Source: W0P28-013 sp051870755
Lineage (GTDB): Bacteria > Bacteroidota > Bacteroidia > Bacteroidales > Paludibacteraceae
Assembly (NCBI GenBank): GCA_051870755.1
Contig: JBJECE010000012.1
Location: 1-64,000 of the forward strand
Direction: 5' to 3'
Length of the DNA stretch: 64,000 bases
This document shows positions 17,482 through 24,185 of the stretch, one piece after another. Below the pieces are notes generated by a model. It ran no database searches. It had not been told where the DNA came from and was given only the letters and a program-made list of their open reading frames with translations. The position numbers and the translations under genes were made by a program. How positions within the stretch are numbered: the stretch's first letter is position 1; each line of letters opens with the position of its first letter.

Positions 17482-17564
17482 TGTTTTGACTACAAAAAAA
17501 CGCACCGGCTTTCGACAAGCAATTTTTTTTGCACTTCGTGTGTGCCGCTACTCAACAAAAAAAG

Positions 17565-17592
17565 TAGGGACGTGGTCTTCGCCGCGCCCCTA
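17565..17592. repeat. Palindromic repeat element, copy 1
   Basis: GTAGGGACGTGG ... CCGCGCCCCTAC around a short loop. Same family as the copies at 20413, 21016, 37527, 37574 and 37629. It lies between rpsF upstream sequence and the 3' end of a T9SS cargo gene. Confidence 0.8.
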
Positions 17593-17595
17593 CAA

Positions 17596-17630
17596 TCTAT
17601 GTTCTATGCTCTATGTTCTATGCTCTATGC
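17596..17630. repeat. Heptamer tandem array (TCTATGY)5
   Basis: TCTATGT, TCTATGC, TCTATGT, TCTATGC, TCTATGC in exact 7-base steps, starting 4 bases after palindrome copy 1. Short versions of the same heptamers follow the palindrome at 37574. Confidence 0.85.
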
Positions 17631-17640
17631 TCTTTTTATC

Positions 17641-17821
17641 TTAGCGTACAACCACTTTGACGATGCCGGCTTGTGTTTTCACAACATAGATGCCATTCAG
17701 TTGGCCGTTTTGGTTGGTTACGTCCATACCGCTGACGGTGTAGATGCGCATGCCCTCGGCACCGTAGATGCGGCCGTTGTTGGCGTAGATGTCGGCCACG
17801 GTAACTGCTTGCAGGGCAGTG
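17641..17821 (-). repeat. Sorting-domain direct repeat, copy A (partner 18571-18753)
   Basis: The 180 bp encoding the C-terminal sorting domain is nearly the same sequence as 18571-18753, with scattered mostly silent changes, while the upstream parts of the two genes differ. This points to recent duplication or gene conversion of the export tag. Confidence 0.8.
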
Positions 17822-18477
17822 GTGCCACCACTTGGGTATGTAACTACCAATATGTTAGTTGCAAATGTGTATGTGAATGTGTAGTCCCCGTCAATGTCTG
17901 CGGTCAGCTTGTTGTTGCCGGATCCCGTTGTATTGAAATTTACGCTGTTTTGATCGCGCGTAACTGTTAATCCATTTGATGTCCAATTTGCTTCACCATT
18001 GATACGTGCGCCGAATTCATACTCGCCGGCTTTCATGCTGATTGTTAGTGTTGCGGTTGTTTCGTCGTCCGAAATGCTGAAAGGGCTTGTTCCCCAAGTA
18101 CCCGTAAAATTTCCATGTAGAGCAAAGTAGGGGGCGGGTTTTGTGTAAACGCTCCATTCTCCCCACGGAGAGTTCCAACCTGTAATAGTGAAACAATCCT
18201 TGCCTGATTCAATGGTTAAATCACTCGTTTCATTCCAAACGCTTCCTTCCGGACTTAAACGTTGGAAATGAACTTGAGTTTGTGTGCTTTCAATTTCTAC
18301 TGAGAAATAGTCTGCAGTACCATCAACTTTAGTCATTGCCTGACCGGAAATCGACTCTTTGAAAGTAGCGTTAGATTGATTCCACAAAGAATTACCACCT
18401 GTGTTTAGGTAAATTGTTGCGCCGAACATGCTTACACTCATACCGAGTGCCAGCATCGAAAGTAAAACTTTTTTCAT
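17641..18477 (-). CDS. Secreted protein with T9SS type A sorting domain
   Basis: 278 residues from ATG 18477 (MKKVLLSMLALGMSVSMFGA, a Sec signal peptide). The middle is beta-rich with two parts (about 20-115 and 116-210) and motifs such as YFALHGNFTGTWGTSPFSIS and FGARINGEANWTS that resemble SusE/CBM-like carbohydrate-binding modules; this is a weak call. The last 60 or so residues form the T9SS sorting domain (DIYANNGRIYGAEGMRIYTV ... NGIYVVKTQ), which should direct export across the outer membrane and surface anchoring. Its stop lies 11 bp from the heptamer array. The sorting domain is nearly identical to that of the upstream gene. Confidence 0.75.
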   Translation of the reverse strand: MKKVLLSMLALGMSVSMFGATIYLNTGGNSLWNQSNATFKESISGQAMTKVDGTADYFSVEIESTQTQVHFQRLSPEGSVWNETSDLTIESGKDCFTITGWNSPWGEWSVYTKPAPYFALHGNFTGTWGTSPFSISDDETTATLTISMKAGEYEFGARINGEANWTSNGLTVTRDQNSVNFNTTGSGNNKLTADIDGDYTFTYTFATNILVVTYPSGGTTALQAVTVADIYANNGRIYGAEGMRIYTVSGMDVTNQNGQLNGIYVVKTQAGIVKVVVR

Positions 18478-18570
18478 GATAATTTTGTTTTTAAGGTTTA
18501 TAAATAAAAGGTTTTGTACGATATGAAAATGTAAGCGATGCGCTACCAATAGTAGCGCATCGCGCGTGTG

Positions 18571-18753
18571 TTATTTTACAGCGATTTTGCAAACGCCGGT
18601 TTGTGTTTTCACAATGTAGATGCCGTTCAGTTGGCCGTTTTGGTCGGTTACGTCCATGCCGCTGACGGTGTAGATGCGCATGCCCTCGGCGCCGTAGATG
18701 CGGCCGTTGTTGGCGTAAATGTCGGTCACGGTAACTGCTTGCAGAGCGGTGGA
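18571..18753 (-). repeat. Sorting-domain direct repeat, copy B
   Basis: Partner of 17641-17821; see that entry. Confidence 0.8.
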
Positions 18754-20190
18754 TTCGCATTCGGTTTCGGTCAGGGTTTTCTTCCAACTCTCACCATCGC
18801 CTTCTTTTTCTTCGCCGTTACCCATAATGTAGCAGGCATCGGCTGTAACATTTTCCATATTTACGCTTTGGTAGTTGGTTGCGCCGCCTTCCGCCCATGC
18901 ATTGCCGTTTACAATGATAAAGTTGGCTACGGCTACATCGAATGTGTGTGTGTACCAGCCATCTACAAGGCTCATCGGTTGTTCGGCGAATTTGCCTTCG
19001 GCACCTGCTACCCACGAGTAAACGTATGGTTCAGCAGTGTAGTCCCATGCGTGCAAGTCGTCGGGAATTTGCACTTTAATTACTATTTTGCCGGGTTCAG
19101 GGTCGGTACCGCCACCGCCTTCACCGCCTTCACCTTTGAAAACGCCTGTCAAGGTGATTTTGCCCGCTGTGGGGTCGAATACAACGATCATGTTGGCATC
19201 GTATGTGGTGCAAACGATGTTGTTTTTGCCGGTTCCTTCGGTTACTCCGGTAACACCTTCGGGGATTGTGGTGAGGTCGGAATAGCCCCAAGTATGGCCG
19301 CCTTCTTCACTATCCCATTTGCCGTTGGTGATTTTGAATTGATACTCTTTGCCAATTTCGCAAGTGGTAAAGGTTTTGGAGTAGGTGCCGTTCGGTTGTG
19401 CGTCAAGTGCCAGGCCATCCGCATCCCACGAAGCACCAAACAATACGGCATCATCACCTGCAATGTAATAAGCGGTCGTACCACCTTCGCCACCTTCGCC
19501 ACCAGCAGAACCGATTTTTGTGATGGTAATGGCTTTATCACCGGCAGTTGGATCCAATGTAAATACGGCCGAATCGCCAACGGCCGGCGAACCTACCAAT
19601 GTTGGGCTGCTAATCCATTTGCTGCTGCTATCGTCTGCTTTGGTATTCCAATTGCAGCCGGTGCCACCATAAATATCGCGAATGGAATAGGTGCCATCGT
19701 CGTTAGCGGTCAATTCTTTCCATGCCCAACCTTTGTTGCCCCACGAGTGTTTCATATAATAGGTTGTGGTGCCGGGATCTGAACCATTGGTAAATGTACC
19801 TGTCAAGGTGATTTTGCCTGCTGTGGGGTCGAATACAACGGTCATGTTGGCATCGTATGTAGTGCAAACGATGTTATTTTTGCCATCTCCTTCTGTTAAT
19901 GTCGAAACACCTTCAGGGACAGAAGTGAGGTCGGAATAGCCCCAAGTTCGTGTGCCATTAGTTTCGCTGTCACAACCTCCGTTGGTGATTTTGAATTGGT
20001 ACTCTTTGCCAGACACGCAAGTGGTAAAGGTTTTTGAGTAGGTGCCGTCCGATTGCGCGTCAAGTGCCATGTGGGCGGGATCCCACGAGGCACCAAACAA
20101 TGTCGTAGAATTGCCTGCAATGTAGTAGGTTTCTGCGCTCAATGCGCCTGTGCACACGAGTGCACAGAGCAAGAAAGTAAGTTTTTTCAT
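18571..20190 (-). CDS. Multidomain secreted protein with duplicated modules and T9SS sorting domain
   Basis: 539 residues with a clear signal peptide (MKKLTFLLCALVCTGALSA). Module order: a beta-rich unit (about 20-133; YYIAGNSTTLFGASWDP, KEYQFKITNG, VVFDPTAGKITLTG); a different small module (134-230; YYMKHSWGNKGWAWKELT); a second copy of the first unit (238-352); a Gly/Glu linker (GEGGEGGGG); a CBM26-like module (about 369-480; VVIKVQIPDD-type start, YVYSWVAGAEGKFAEQP); and the T9SS sorting domain. The modules look glycan-binding, but no catalytic domain is present and no sus genes are near. Function is unassigned beyond 'surface, probably carbohydrate-binding'. Confidence 0.75.
   Translation of the reverse strand: MKKLTFLLCALVCTGALSAETYYIAGNSTTLFGASWDPAHMALDAQSDGTYSKTFTTCVSGKEYQFKITNGGCDSETNGTRTWGYSDLTSVPEGVSTLTEGDGKNNIVCTTYDANMTVVFDPTAGKITLTGTFTNGSDPGTTTYYMKHSWGNKGWAWKELTANDDGTYSIRDIYGGTGCNWNTKADDSSSKWISSPTLVGSPAVGDSAVFTLDPTAGDKAITITKIGSAGGEGGEGGTTAYYIAGDDAVLFGASWDADGLALDAQPNGTYSKTFTTCEIGKEYQFKITNGKWDSEEGGHTWGYSDLTTIPEGVTGVTEGTGKNNIVCTTYDANMIVVFDPTAGKITLTGVFKGEGGEGGGGTDPEPGKIVIKVQIPDDLHAWDYTAEPYVYSWVAGAEGKFAEQPMSLVDGWYTHTFDVAVANFIIVNGNAWAEGGATNYQSVNMENVTADACYIMGNGEEKEGDGESWKKTLTETECESTALQAVTVTDIYANNGRIYGAEGMRIYTVSGMDVTDQNGQLNGIYIVKTQTGVCKIAVK
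19134..19480 (-). repeat. Intragenic module duplication, copy 2 (partner 19791-20133)
   Basis: Roughly 340-bp direct repeat inside the 539-residue gene. Long stretches such as the part encoding NNIVCTTYDANM and FDPTAGKITLTG are almost unchanged between copies, so the duplication is recent or maintained by conversion. Confidence 0.8.
19791..20133 (-). repeat. Intragenic module duplication, copy 1
   Basis: Partner of 19134-19480; see that entry. Confidence 0.8.
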
Positions 20191-20412
20191 AGTATTTAGA
20201 TGCTAAAAGGTTAAAATTGTGTTTTACGGCATAAAATTACAAGATTATTTTCGATGTCGCAAATAAAATAGTGTTAAATGTGTGTTAATCTTATTCACGT
20301 TGTGTTAATGGTTGTGGGTATATATAAATAGGGTGTATTAGTTGAGTGGTATTGCTGAAGAGTTTCGTAGTTTAAGAGTTTAATGTTTCAAAATAGTTTA
20401 AGGGTTTAATAA

Positions 20413-20443
20413 TGTAGGGACGTGGCGTGCCGCGTCCGCATAG
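20413..20443. repeat. Palindromic repeat element, copy 2
   Basis: TGTAGGGACGTGG-CGTG-CCGCGTCC, with the distal half decayed. It is preceded by AGTTTAAGGGTTTAATAA, the same prefix as the copy at 37574. Confidence 0.75.
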
Positions 20444-20479
20444 TTTATAAGGCAAAAGGGTAAAAAATCTAAAATCTCT

Positions 20480-20558
20480 ACTACCCCTAAATCCCCTAAA
20501 GGGGACTTCACGCACATAAAACCGCAGCCAATAGCCCCCTTTAGGGGGTTGGGGGTAA
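20480..20558. repeat. Long imperfect inverted repeat (CCCCTAAA type)
   Basis: CCCCTAAATCCCCTAAAGGGG on the left and CCCCCTTTAGGGGGTTGGGGG on the right, around a spacer of about 28 bp. Each arm is also self-complementary. It resembles a REP- or MITE-like element; only one copy is in the window. Confidence 0.7.
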
Positions 20559-20895
20559 AAATCTCGGTTTCATTTCATTTCTTTTGCTTGACCAAATTGT
20601 ATGTTCATTTCTTTGCACGAGCGCAAAGAAACGAACCAATTTTGCAATTGAGCGAAAACAAACGAAAATTTTTTCGGTTTGTTGAGCGTGAGCAAAATCA
20701 AGAATTAAAGAAACGCCCTTGCTAAGCCTGCTCACTCTGAAAAATCGGGTCGTTCAACGGCTAAATTGCTCAATCGTTCCGTCGCTTCGCGCCGTCAGTG
20801 ATCAATTTTACGCCGTTTTCACTTGATTTTTCGGCTCGCAGCCTATGCAATTTTTTTTGCGCAAACTACTTTTGTGCGTACTCTCCCCGTTTTAA

Positions 20896-20975
20896 GCCTG
20901 CCTACCGAAGGTAGTGCCTGCCTACCGAAGGTAGTGCTTGTCTACCGAAGGTAGAGCCTGCCTGCCGCAGGCAGG
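20896..20975. repeat. Four 20-bp tandem units, each a short palindrome
   Basis: Units start at 20896, 20916, 20936 and 20956. The consensus is GCCTGCCTACCGAAGGTAGT; the inner CTACCGAAGGTAG is self-complementary, and the last unit changes to CCTGCCGCAGG while keeping the palindrome. A related single unit (inverse orientation) occurs near 39725. Confidence 0.85.
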
Positions 20976-21015
20976 TCCGCATAGAACATAGAACAAAGAA
21001 TAGATCCAAGAACAA

Positions 21016-21045
21016 TGTAGGGACGTGGCGTGCCGCGTCCCTACA
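21016..21045. repeat. Palindromic repeat element, copy 3
   Basis: 30-base palindrome TGTAGGGACGTGG ... CCGCGTCCCTACA, among the best-conserved copies. It is followed by CATTTCTCA/CTACTCA-type words also seen near 39750. Confidence 0.85.
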
Positions 21046-21085
21046 TTTCTCATTTCTCACTACTCATTACTAATTATTATTTGTT

Positions 21086-21541
21086 TTATTCGTGGGTGGC
21101 GAAGCGTTGTTCGGCCAATTGGGCATATTTGGTGCCGGGGCGCCCGTAGTTGGCATACGGATAGATGGAAATGCCGCCGCGCGGTGTAAACAAGCCGGTA
21201 ACTTCGATGTATTTTGGATCCATCAGTCGAATCAGATCTTTCATGATGGTATTGACGCAATCTTCGTGAAAATCGCCGTGGTTGCGGAAACTAAACAGAT
21301 AGAGTTTCAGGCTTTTGCTCTCCACCATTTTCACATCGGGAATGTAACTGATGCGAATTTCGGCAAAGTCGGGTTGCCCCGTAATCGGGCAGAGGCTCGT
21401 AAATTCGGGACAGTTGAACCGCACCCAATAGTCGTTGTCGGGATGGCGGTTGTCGAATGTTTCGAGCACTTCGGGCGCGTAGTCTTGGCGGTATTCGGTT
21501 TTGCGCCCCAGCAAACTGAGTTCGTCTTTTCGTTCTTTCAT
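21086..21541 (-). CDS. queF: preQ0 reductase QueF
   Basis: 151-residue NADPH-dependent 7-cyano-7-deazaguanine reductase of the short unimodular (YkvM) type; it reduces preQ0 to preQ1 in queuosine synthesis. The catalytic Cys lies in TSLCPITGQPDFAEIRI near residue 50, and the substrate-binding Glu/His block is ESKSLKLYLFSFRNHGDFHED. Its ATG overlaps the queC stop by 4 bp (ATGA). Last gene of yhhQ-queC-queF. Confidence 0.97.
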   Translation of the reverse strand: MKERKDELSLLGRKTEYRQDYAPEVLETFDNRHPDNDYWVRFNCPEFTSLCPITGQPDFAEIRISYIPDVKMVESKSLKLYLFSFRNHGDFHEDCVNTIMKDLIRLMDPKYIEVTGLFTPRGGISIYPYANYGRPGTKYAQLAEQRFATHE

Positions 21542-22200
21542 TGTTTATGTTTTGTTTTCAGATAACGTTCCAATCCTTCGCGGCGCAATTTGCAGGCGGG
21601 ACAATGTCCGCAGCCGTCGCCGGCGATGCCGTTGTAGCAGGTCAGTGTTTTGTGTCTGACCAAATCGAGCACGCCGAGTTCGTCGGCCAAAGCCCATGTT
21701 TGCGCCTTGTCGATCCACATCAGTGGTGTGTGTATGACGAATTGTTCGTCCATGGCGAGGTTCAGCGTTACGTTCATCGATTTGATAAACGCGTCGCGAC
21801 AGTCGGGATAACCGCTAAAATCGGTTTGCGACACGCCCGTTATTAAATGGCTGATGCCGCGCTCGCGCGCAAATACGGCCGCAATGGCCAAGAAAAACAG
21901 ATTGCGTCCCGGCACAAACGTGTTGGGGTAGTGGTCGGCCGGTTTTGTTTCGTCCATTGGCAATGCGCTGTTTGTTAGCGAGTTATTGCCTAATTTAGCG
22001 ATAAACGATGCGTCCGTTACATGAAATTCGACATCGGCCATGCGCGCTATCTCGCGTGCCAAATCCACTTCGTGTTGGTGCTTTTGGCCATAGACGAAAC
22101 TCAACGCCACCACTTTTTCGAAGCGTTGCTTTGCCCAAAAGAGACACGTGGTCGAGTCCTGCCCGCCGCTGAAAACGACTAATGCCGCCTTGTGATTCAT
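21538..22200 (-). CDS. queC: 7-cyano-7-deazaguanine synthase QueC
   Basis: 220 residues. ATP-dependent conversion of 7-carboxy-7-deazaguanine to preQ0. The PP-loop is VFSGGQDSTTCLFWA at residues 8-22; the zinc site is CGHCPACKLR near the C-terminus with an upstream Cys in TCYNG. The start is ATG 22200 (MNHKAALVV); the much longer open frame upstream is antisense to lpxK and yhhQ and not coding. It lies 32 bp after yhhQ. Confidence 0.97.
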   Translation of the reverse strand: MNHKAALVVFSGGQDSTTCLFWAKQRFEKVVALSFVYGQKHQHEVDLAREIARMADVEFHVTDASFIAKLGNNSLTNSALPMDETKPADHYPNTFVPGRNLFFLAIAAVFARERGISHLITGVSQTDFSGYPDCRDAFIKSMNVTLNLAMDEQFVIHTPLMWIDKAQTWALADELGVLDLVRHKTLTCYNGIAGDGCGHCPACKLRREGLERYLKTKHKQ

Positions 22201-22232
22201 AGCGAAAGTTTTTTTTAATGATTGTTTATCAA

Positions 22233-22901
22233 TTATTTGAATACGTTGTACGAGATGTTGTTGTCGTACACGTCGCTGCCCTCCAAGCGTTTTACGGCTT
22301 TCACTACCTGTATTGTTACGGGCAGGGCGACCATTTCGTAGAGCGTTTTCAGCACAATTTGTGCCGCCATCAAACGCAGCAACTCCGACCACGCCATCAG
22401 TCCGCCGAAGGCTATCGGGAAAAAGATGAGCGAATCGGCCGTTTCGCCGACAACGGTACTCAATATGGCGCGCCACGAAAAGTAACGTCCGGCATGGCGC
22501 ACTTTCATGCGGCTCATCACCATTGCATTCAAAAACGACCCGACGACAAACGCCGTCAGCGAGGCTACCACAATGCGCGGCGCCATACCGAACACGAAAT
22601 TGAAATGCGCTTCGCCCTCCCAGAACGGCGCAGCCGGCAACTGCACAGCCAACAAACCCAAGGCTACGACGAAAAAATTCATGGCAAAACCACTCCAAAT
22701 GATGATGCGCGCCTTGCGAAAACCCCACACTTCGGTAATGCAGTCGTTGATGATGTACGAAATCGGAAACACCAGCAACCCGGCCGTCAAAGTAATCGGA
22801 CCGAATGCTATCACTTTGGTTTCCAATAGATTTGATGCTATCAGGCACACATTGAACAAAATGCCAAACATCATGAACGGAATAGATACAGTTTGTCTCA
22901 T
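22233..22901 (-). CDS. yhhQ: Queuosine precursor transporter, YhhQ/DUF165 family
   Basis: 222-residue inner-membrane protein with about six helices (MFGILFNVCLIASNLLETKV; FPISYIINDCITEVWGFRKAR; SLIFFPIAFGG). The family (COG1738) imports preQ0/preQ1 or related precursors. ATG 22901 is used because the candidate riboswitch ends six bases upstream and the promoter lies inside the longer frame. First gene of the queuosine operon, so import, synthesis and reduction would be under one signal. Confidence 0.93.
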   Translation of the reverse strand: MRQTVSIPFMMFGILFNVCLIASNLLETKVIAFGPITLTAGLLVFPISYIINDCITEVWGFRKARIIIWSGFAMNFFVVALGLLAVQLPAAPFWEGEAHFNFVFGMAPRIVVASLTAFVVGSFLNAMVMSRMKVRHAGRYFSWRAILSTVVGETADSLIFFPIAFGGLMAWSELLRLMAAQIVLKTLYEMVALPVTIQVVKAVKRLEGSDVYDNNISYNVFK

Positions 22902-22906
22902 ATTTT

Positions 22907-22938
22907 CTTGTTTTTTTACGTGGTTGACCAAGCACACG
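22907..22938 (-). promoter_or_regulatory. Candidate preQ1-I riboswitch upstream of yhhQ-queC-queF
   Basis: Read 5' to 3' on the minus strand: P1 CGUG (22938-22935), a 12-nt loop starting with U and ending with C (22934-22923), P1' CACG (22922-22919), then U, seven A and CAAG (22918-22907). Loop CUUG (22932-22929) is complementary to tail CAAG, giving the H-type pseudoknot of preQ1-I aptamers. The tail AAAACAAG matches that of the Thermoanaerobacter tengcongensis aptamer as I recall it, and the loop keeps the U after P1 and the C before P1'. It ends 5 nt before the ATG, which fits translational control. Confidence 0.65.
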
Positions 22939-22993
22939 AGCCTTCTGCCGCAGGGAGCGAACAAGGCTGAAGATTTTGCTGCTTTTCGCGCTG

Positions 22994-23024
22994 CAAAGAT
23001 ACAACAAAAAACAACACCGCACAA
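22994..23024 (-). promoter_or_regulatory. yhhQ operon promoter
   Basis: -7 TATCTTTG (23001-22994) with TTG 20 bp upstream (23024-23022). It implies a leader of about 88 nt that contains an AGCCUU/AAGGCU hairpin (22968-22939) directly before the riboswitch. Confidence 0.65.
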
Positions 23025-23052
23025 TAGGGACGCAAAAAAAACAGAAATGCTG

Positions 23053-23083
23053 TTTGCTGCCTCGACAACTTTTTATAACTTTG
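23053..23083 (+). promoter_or_regulatory. lpxK promoter, predicting a leaderless mRNA
   Basis: TTTG (23053-23056), a 19-bp spacer, TAACTTTG (23076-23083), then only CGGCG before the ATG at 23089. A start 4-7 nt after the -7 box would fall on or beside the start codon. Confidence 0.6.
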
Positions 23084-23088
23084 CGGCG

Positions 23089-24114
23089 ATGAACCTGCTG
23101 CGAAAAATAGTGCTCTATCTGCCCGCGCAACTGTTTGGCGGCGTAGTGCGGTTGCGCAACAAATGTTTTGATTGCGGCGTGTGTCGCAGCAAAAAATTCG
23201 ATTTGCCGGTTATCTGCATCGGCAACATCACCGTCGGTGGCACCGGCAAAACGCCGCACACCGAATATCTCATTCGTCAATTTGCCGACAAGCGCGTGGC
23301 TGTACTCAGTCGTGGCTACAAGCGCCGGACGCGCGGTTTTGTGCAGGCCGACGCACACACGACTGCACGCGACATCGGCGACGAACCGTTTCAGATGCAC
23401 CGCAAATTTCCGCATGCCATCATTGCCGTCGATGAAAAACGCGCCCACGGCATTGAGCAACTGCTGCAACTGCCACAGCCGCCCGACATTATTCTGCTCG
23501 ACGATGCCTTTCAACATCGATTCGTAACGCCGTCGTTTTCGATTGTTTTGGTCGATTTCAACCGCCCGACAGACACCGACGATTACTTGCCGCTCGGACG
23601 CTTGCGCGAATCGCAACAAGGTTTGCAGCGTGCCGATTGTGTCGTTGTGAGCAAATGCCCTGTCGACTATACGCCCAATCACGCGCTGTGGCGCACGCGT
23701 CTGCATCTGCGCGATGGTCAGCAACTGCACTTCTCGACCTTCGACTACGAACCGCCACGCGGCCTCGTTGCCGGCGCGGCGTGGCCGTTTAGCGTAGCGG
23801 ACAAACCGCACCTGCTTGTCGTTACGGGCATCGTGTCGCCGCAAGGCTTGTACGACCATTTGCGCCCGCAAGCCGCCACCATCACGCCGATGCCGTTTGC
23901 CGATCATCACAATTTCTCGGCCGACGATTTTGTGCGCATCCAACGCCAATTTGACGCCTTACCTGCGCCTAAAGCCATCGTCGTAACCGAAAAAGATGCT
24001 GCACGACTTTCAGATAATAAACTATTAGCCAGTAGTTTACGTCAAAATATCTACACAGTCGGCATCCATGTCAGATTTATCGACGACATGCCGCTGCTGC
24101 CCGCCTTCGATTGA
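23089..24114 (+). CDS. lpxK: Tetraacyldisaccharide 4'-kinase LpxK
   Basis: 341-residue inner-membrane kinase that phosphorylates the lipid A disaccharide precursor. The N-terminal hydrophobic helix (LLRKIVLYLPAQLFGGVV) is followed by the P-loop CIGNITVGGTGKTPHTEYL, then LSRGYKRRTRGF, GDEPFQMHRKFP and LLDDAFQHRF, all family signatures. The start ATG 23089 follows the promoter closely. The frame extends upstream to 22507 but that part is antisense to yhhQ. Confidence 0.96.
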   Translation: MNLLRKIVLYLPAQLFGGVVRLRNKCFDCGVCRSKKFDLPVICIGNITVGGTGKTPHTEYLIRQFADKRVAVLSRGYKRRTRGFVQADAHTTARDIGDEPFQMHRKFPHAIIAVDEKRAHGIEQLLQLPQPPDIILLDDAFQHRFVTPSFSIVLVDFNRPTDTDDYLPLGRLRESQQGLQRADCVVVSKCPVDYTPNHALWRTRLHLRDGQQLHFSTFDYEPPRGLVAGAAWPFSVADKPHLLVVTGIVSPQGLYDHLRPQAATITPMPFADHHNFSADDFVRIQRQFDALPAPKAIVVTEKDAARLSDNKLLASSLRQNIYTVGIHVRFIDDMPLLPAFD

Positions 24115-24129
24115 TGGACACGCACAAAA

Positions 24130-24162
24130 AGCCGCAACCAGACGATTGCGGCTTATGCTTTT
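24130..24162. terminator. Terminator between convergent lpxK and skp-like genes
   Basis: Stem AGCCGCAA (24130-24137) / TTGCGGCT (24146-24153), with an A-run before and T-rich sequence after. Confidence 0.8.
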
Positions 24163-24185
24163 GCCAAGCGTTGTGCCAAGGACGA

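Larger units (their letters stand above)
20191..21085. other. 895-bp non-coding, repeat-rich region
   Basis: No convincing gene. In order it holds an AT-rich upstream region of the T9SS gene; a TTTAAGnGTTTAAT module (about 20371-20412); palindrome copy 2 (20413-20443); a long imperfect inverted repeat of CCCCTAAA type (20480-20558); about 330 bp of AT-rich sequence with CAAAGAAA-type words (20560-20890) whose longest frame (minus, 20541-20735) is low-complexity and has no support; four 20-bp tandem units (20896-20975); and palindrome copy 3 (21016-21045). Confidence 0.75.

Noticed and set aside
18568..19782. 404-codon plus-strand frame opposite the T9SS gene
   Set aside because: The minus-strand reading has a signal peptide, repeated modules and a sorting domain; the plus-strand reading has none of these.
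20541..20735. 64-codon minus-strand frame in the repeat region
   Set aside because: It overlaps repeat-derived AT-rich sequence and lacks a promoter or conserved features. Similar frames arise from repeats.
20896..20975. Possible CRISPR array
   Set aside because: Units are directly adjacent with no spacers, only four copies, and no cas genes nearby.
22201..22232. Second preQ1 element between yhhQ and queC
   Set aside because: The 32-bp spacer has no hairpin plus A-rich tail able to form the pseudoknot.
22507..23088. N-terminal extension of the lpxK frame
   Set aside because: It lies opposite yhhQ and upstream of the lpxK promoter; LpxK homology starts at ATG 23089.
21538..23949. 803-codon open frame on the minus strand including queC
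   Set aside because: Only the last 220 codons (from ATG 22200) match QueC. The upstream part is antisense to yhhQ-frame DNA and lpxK, with no domain resemblance.
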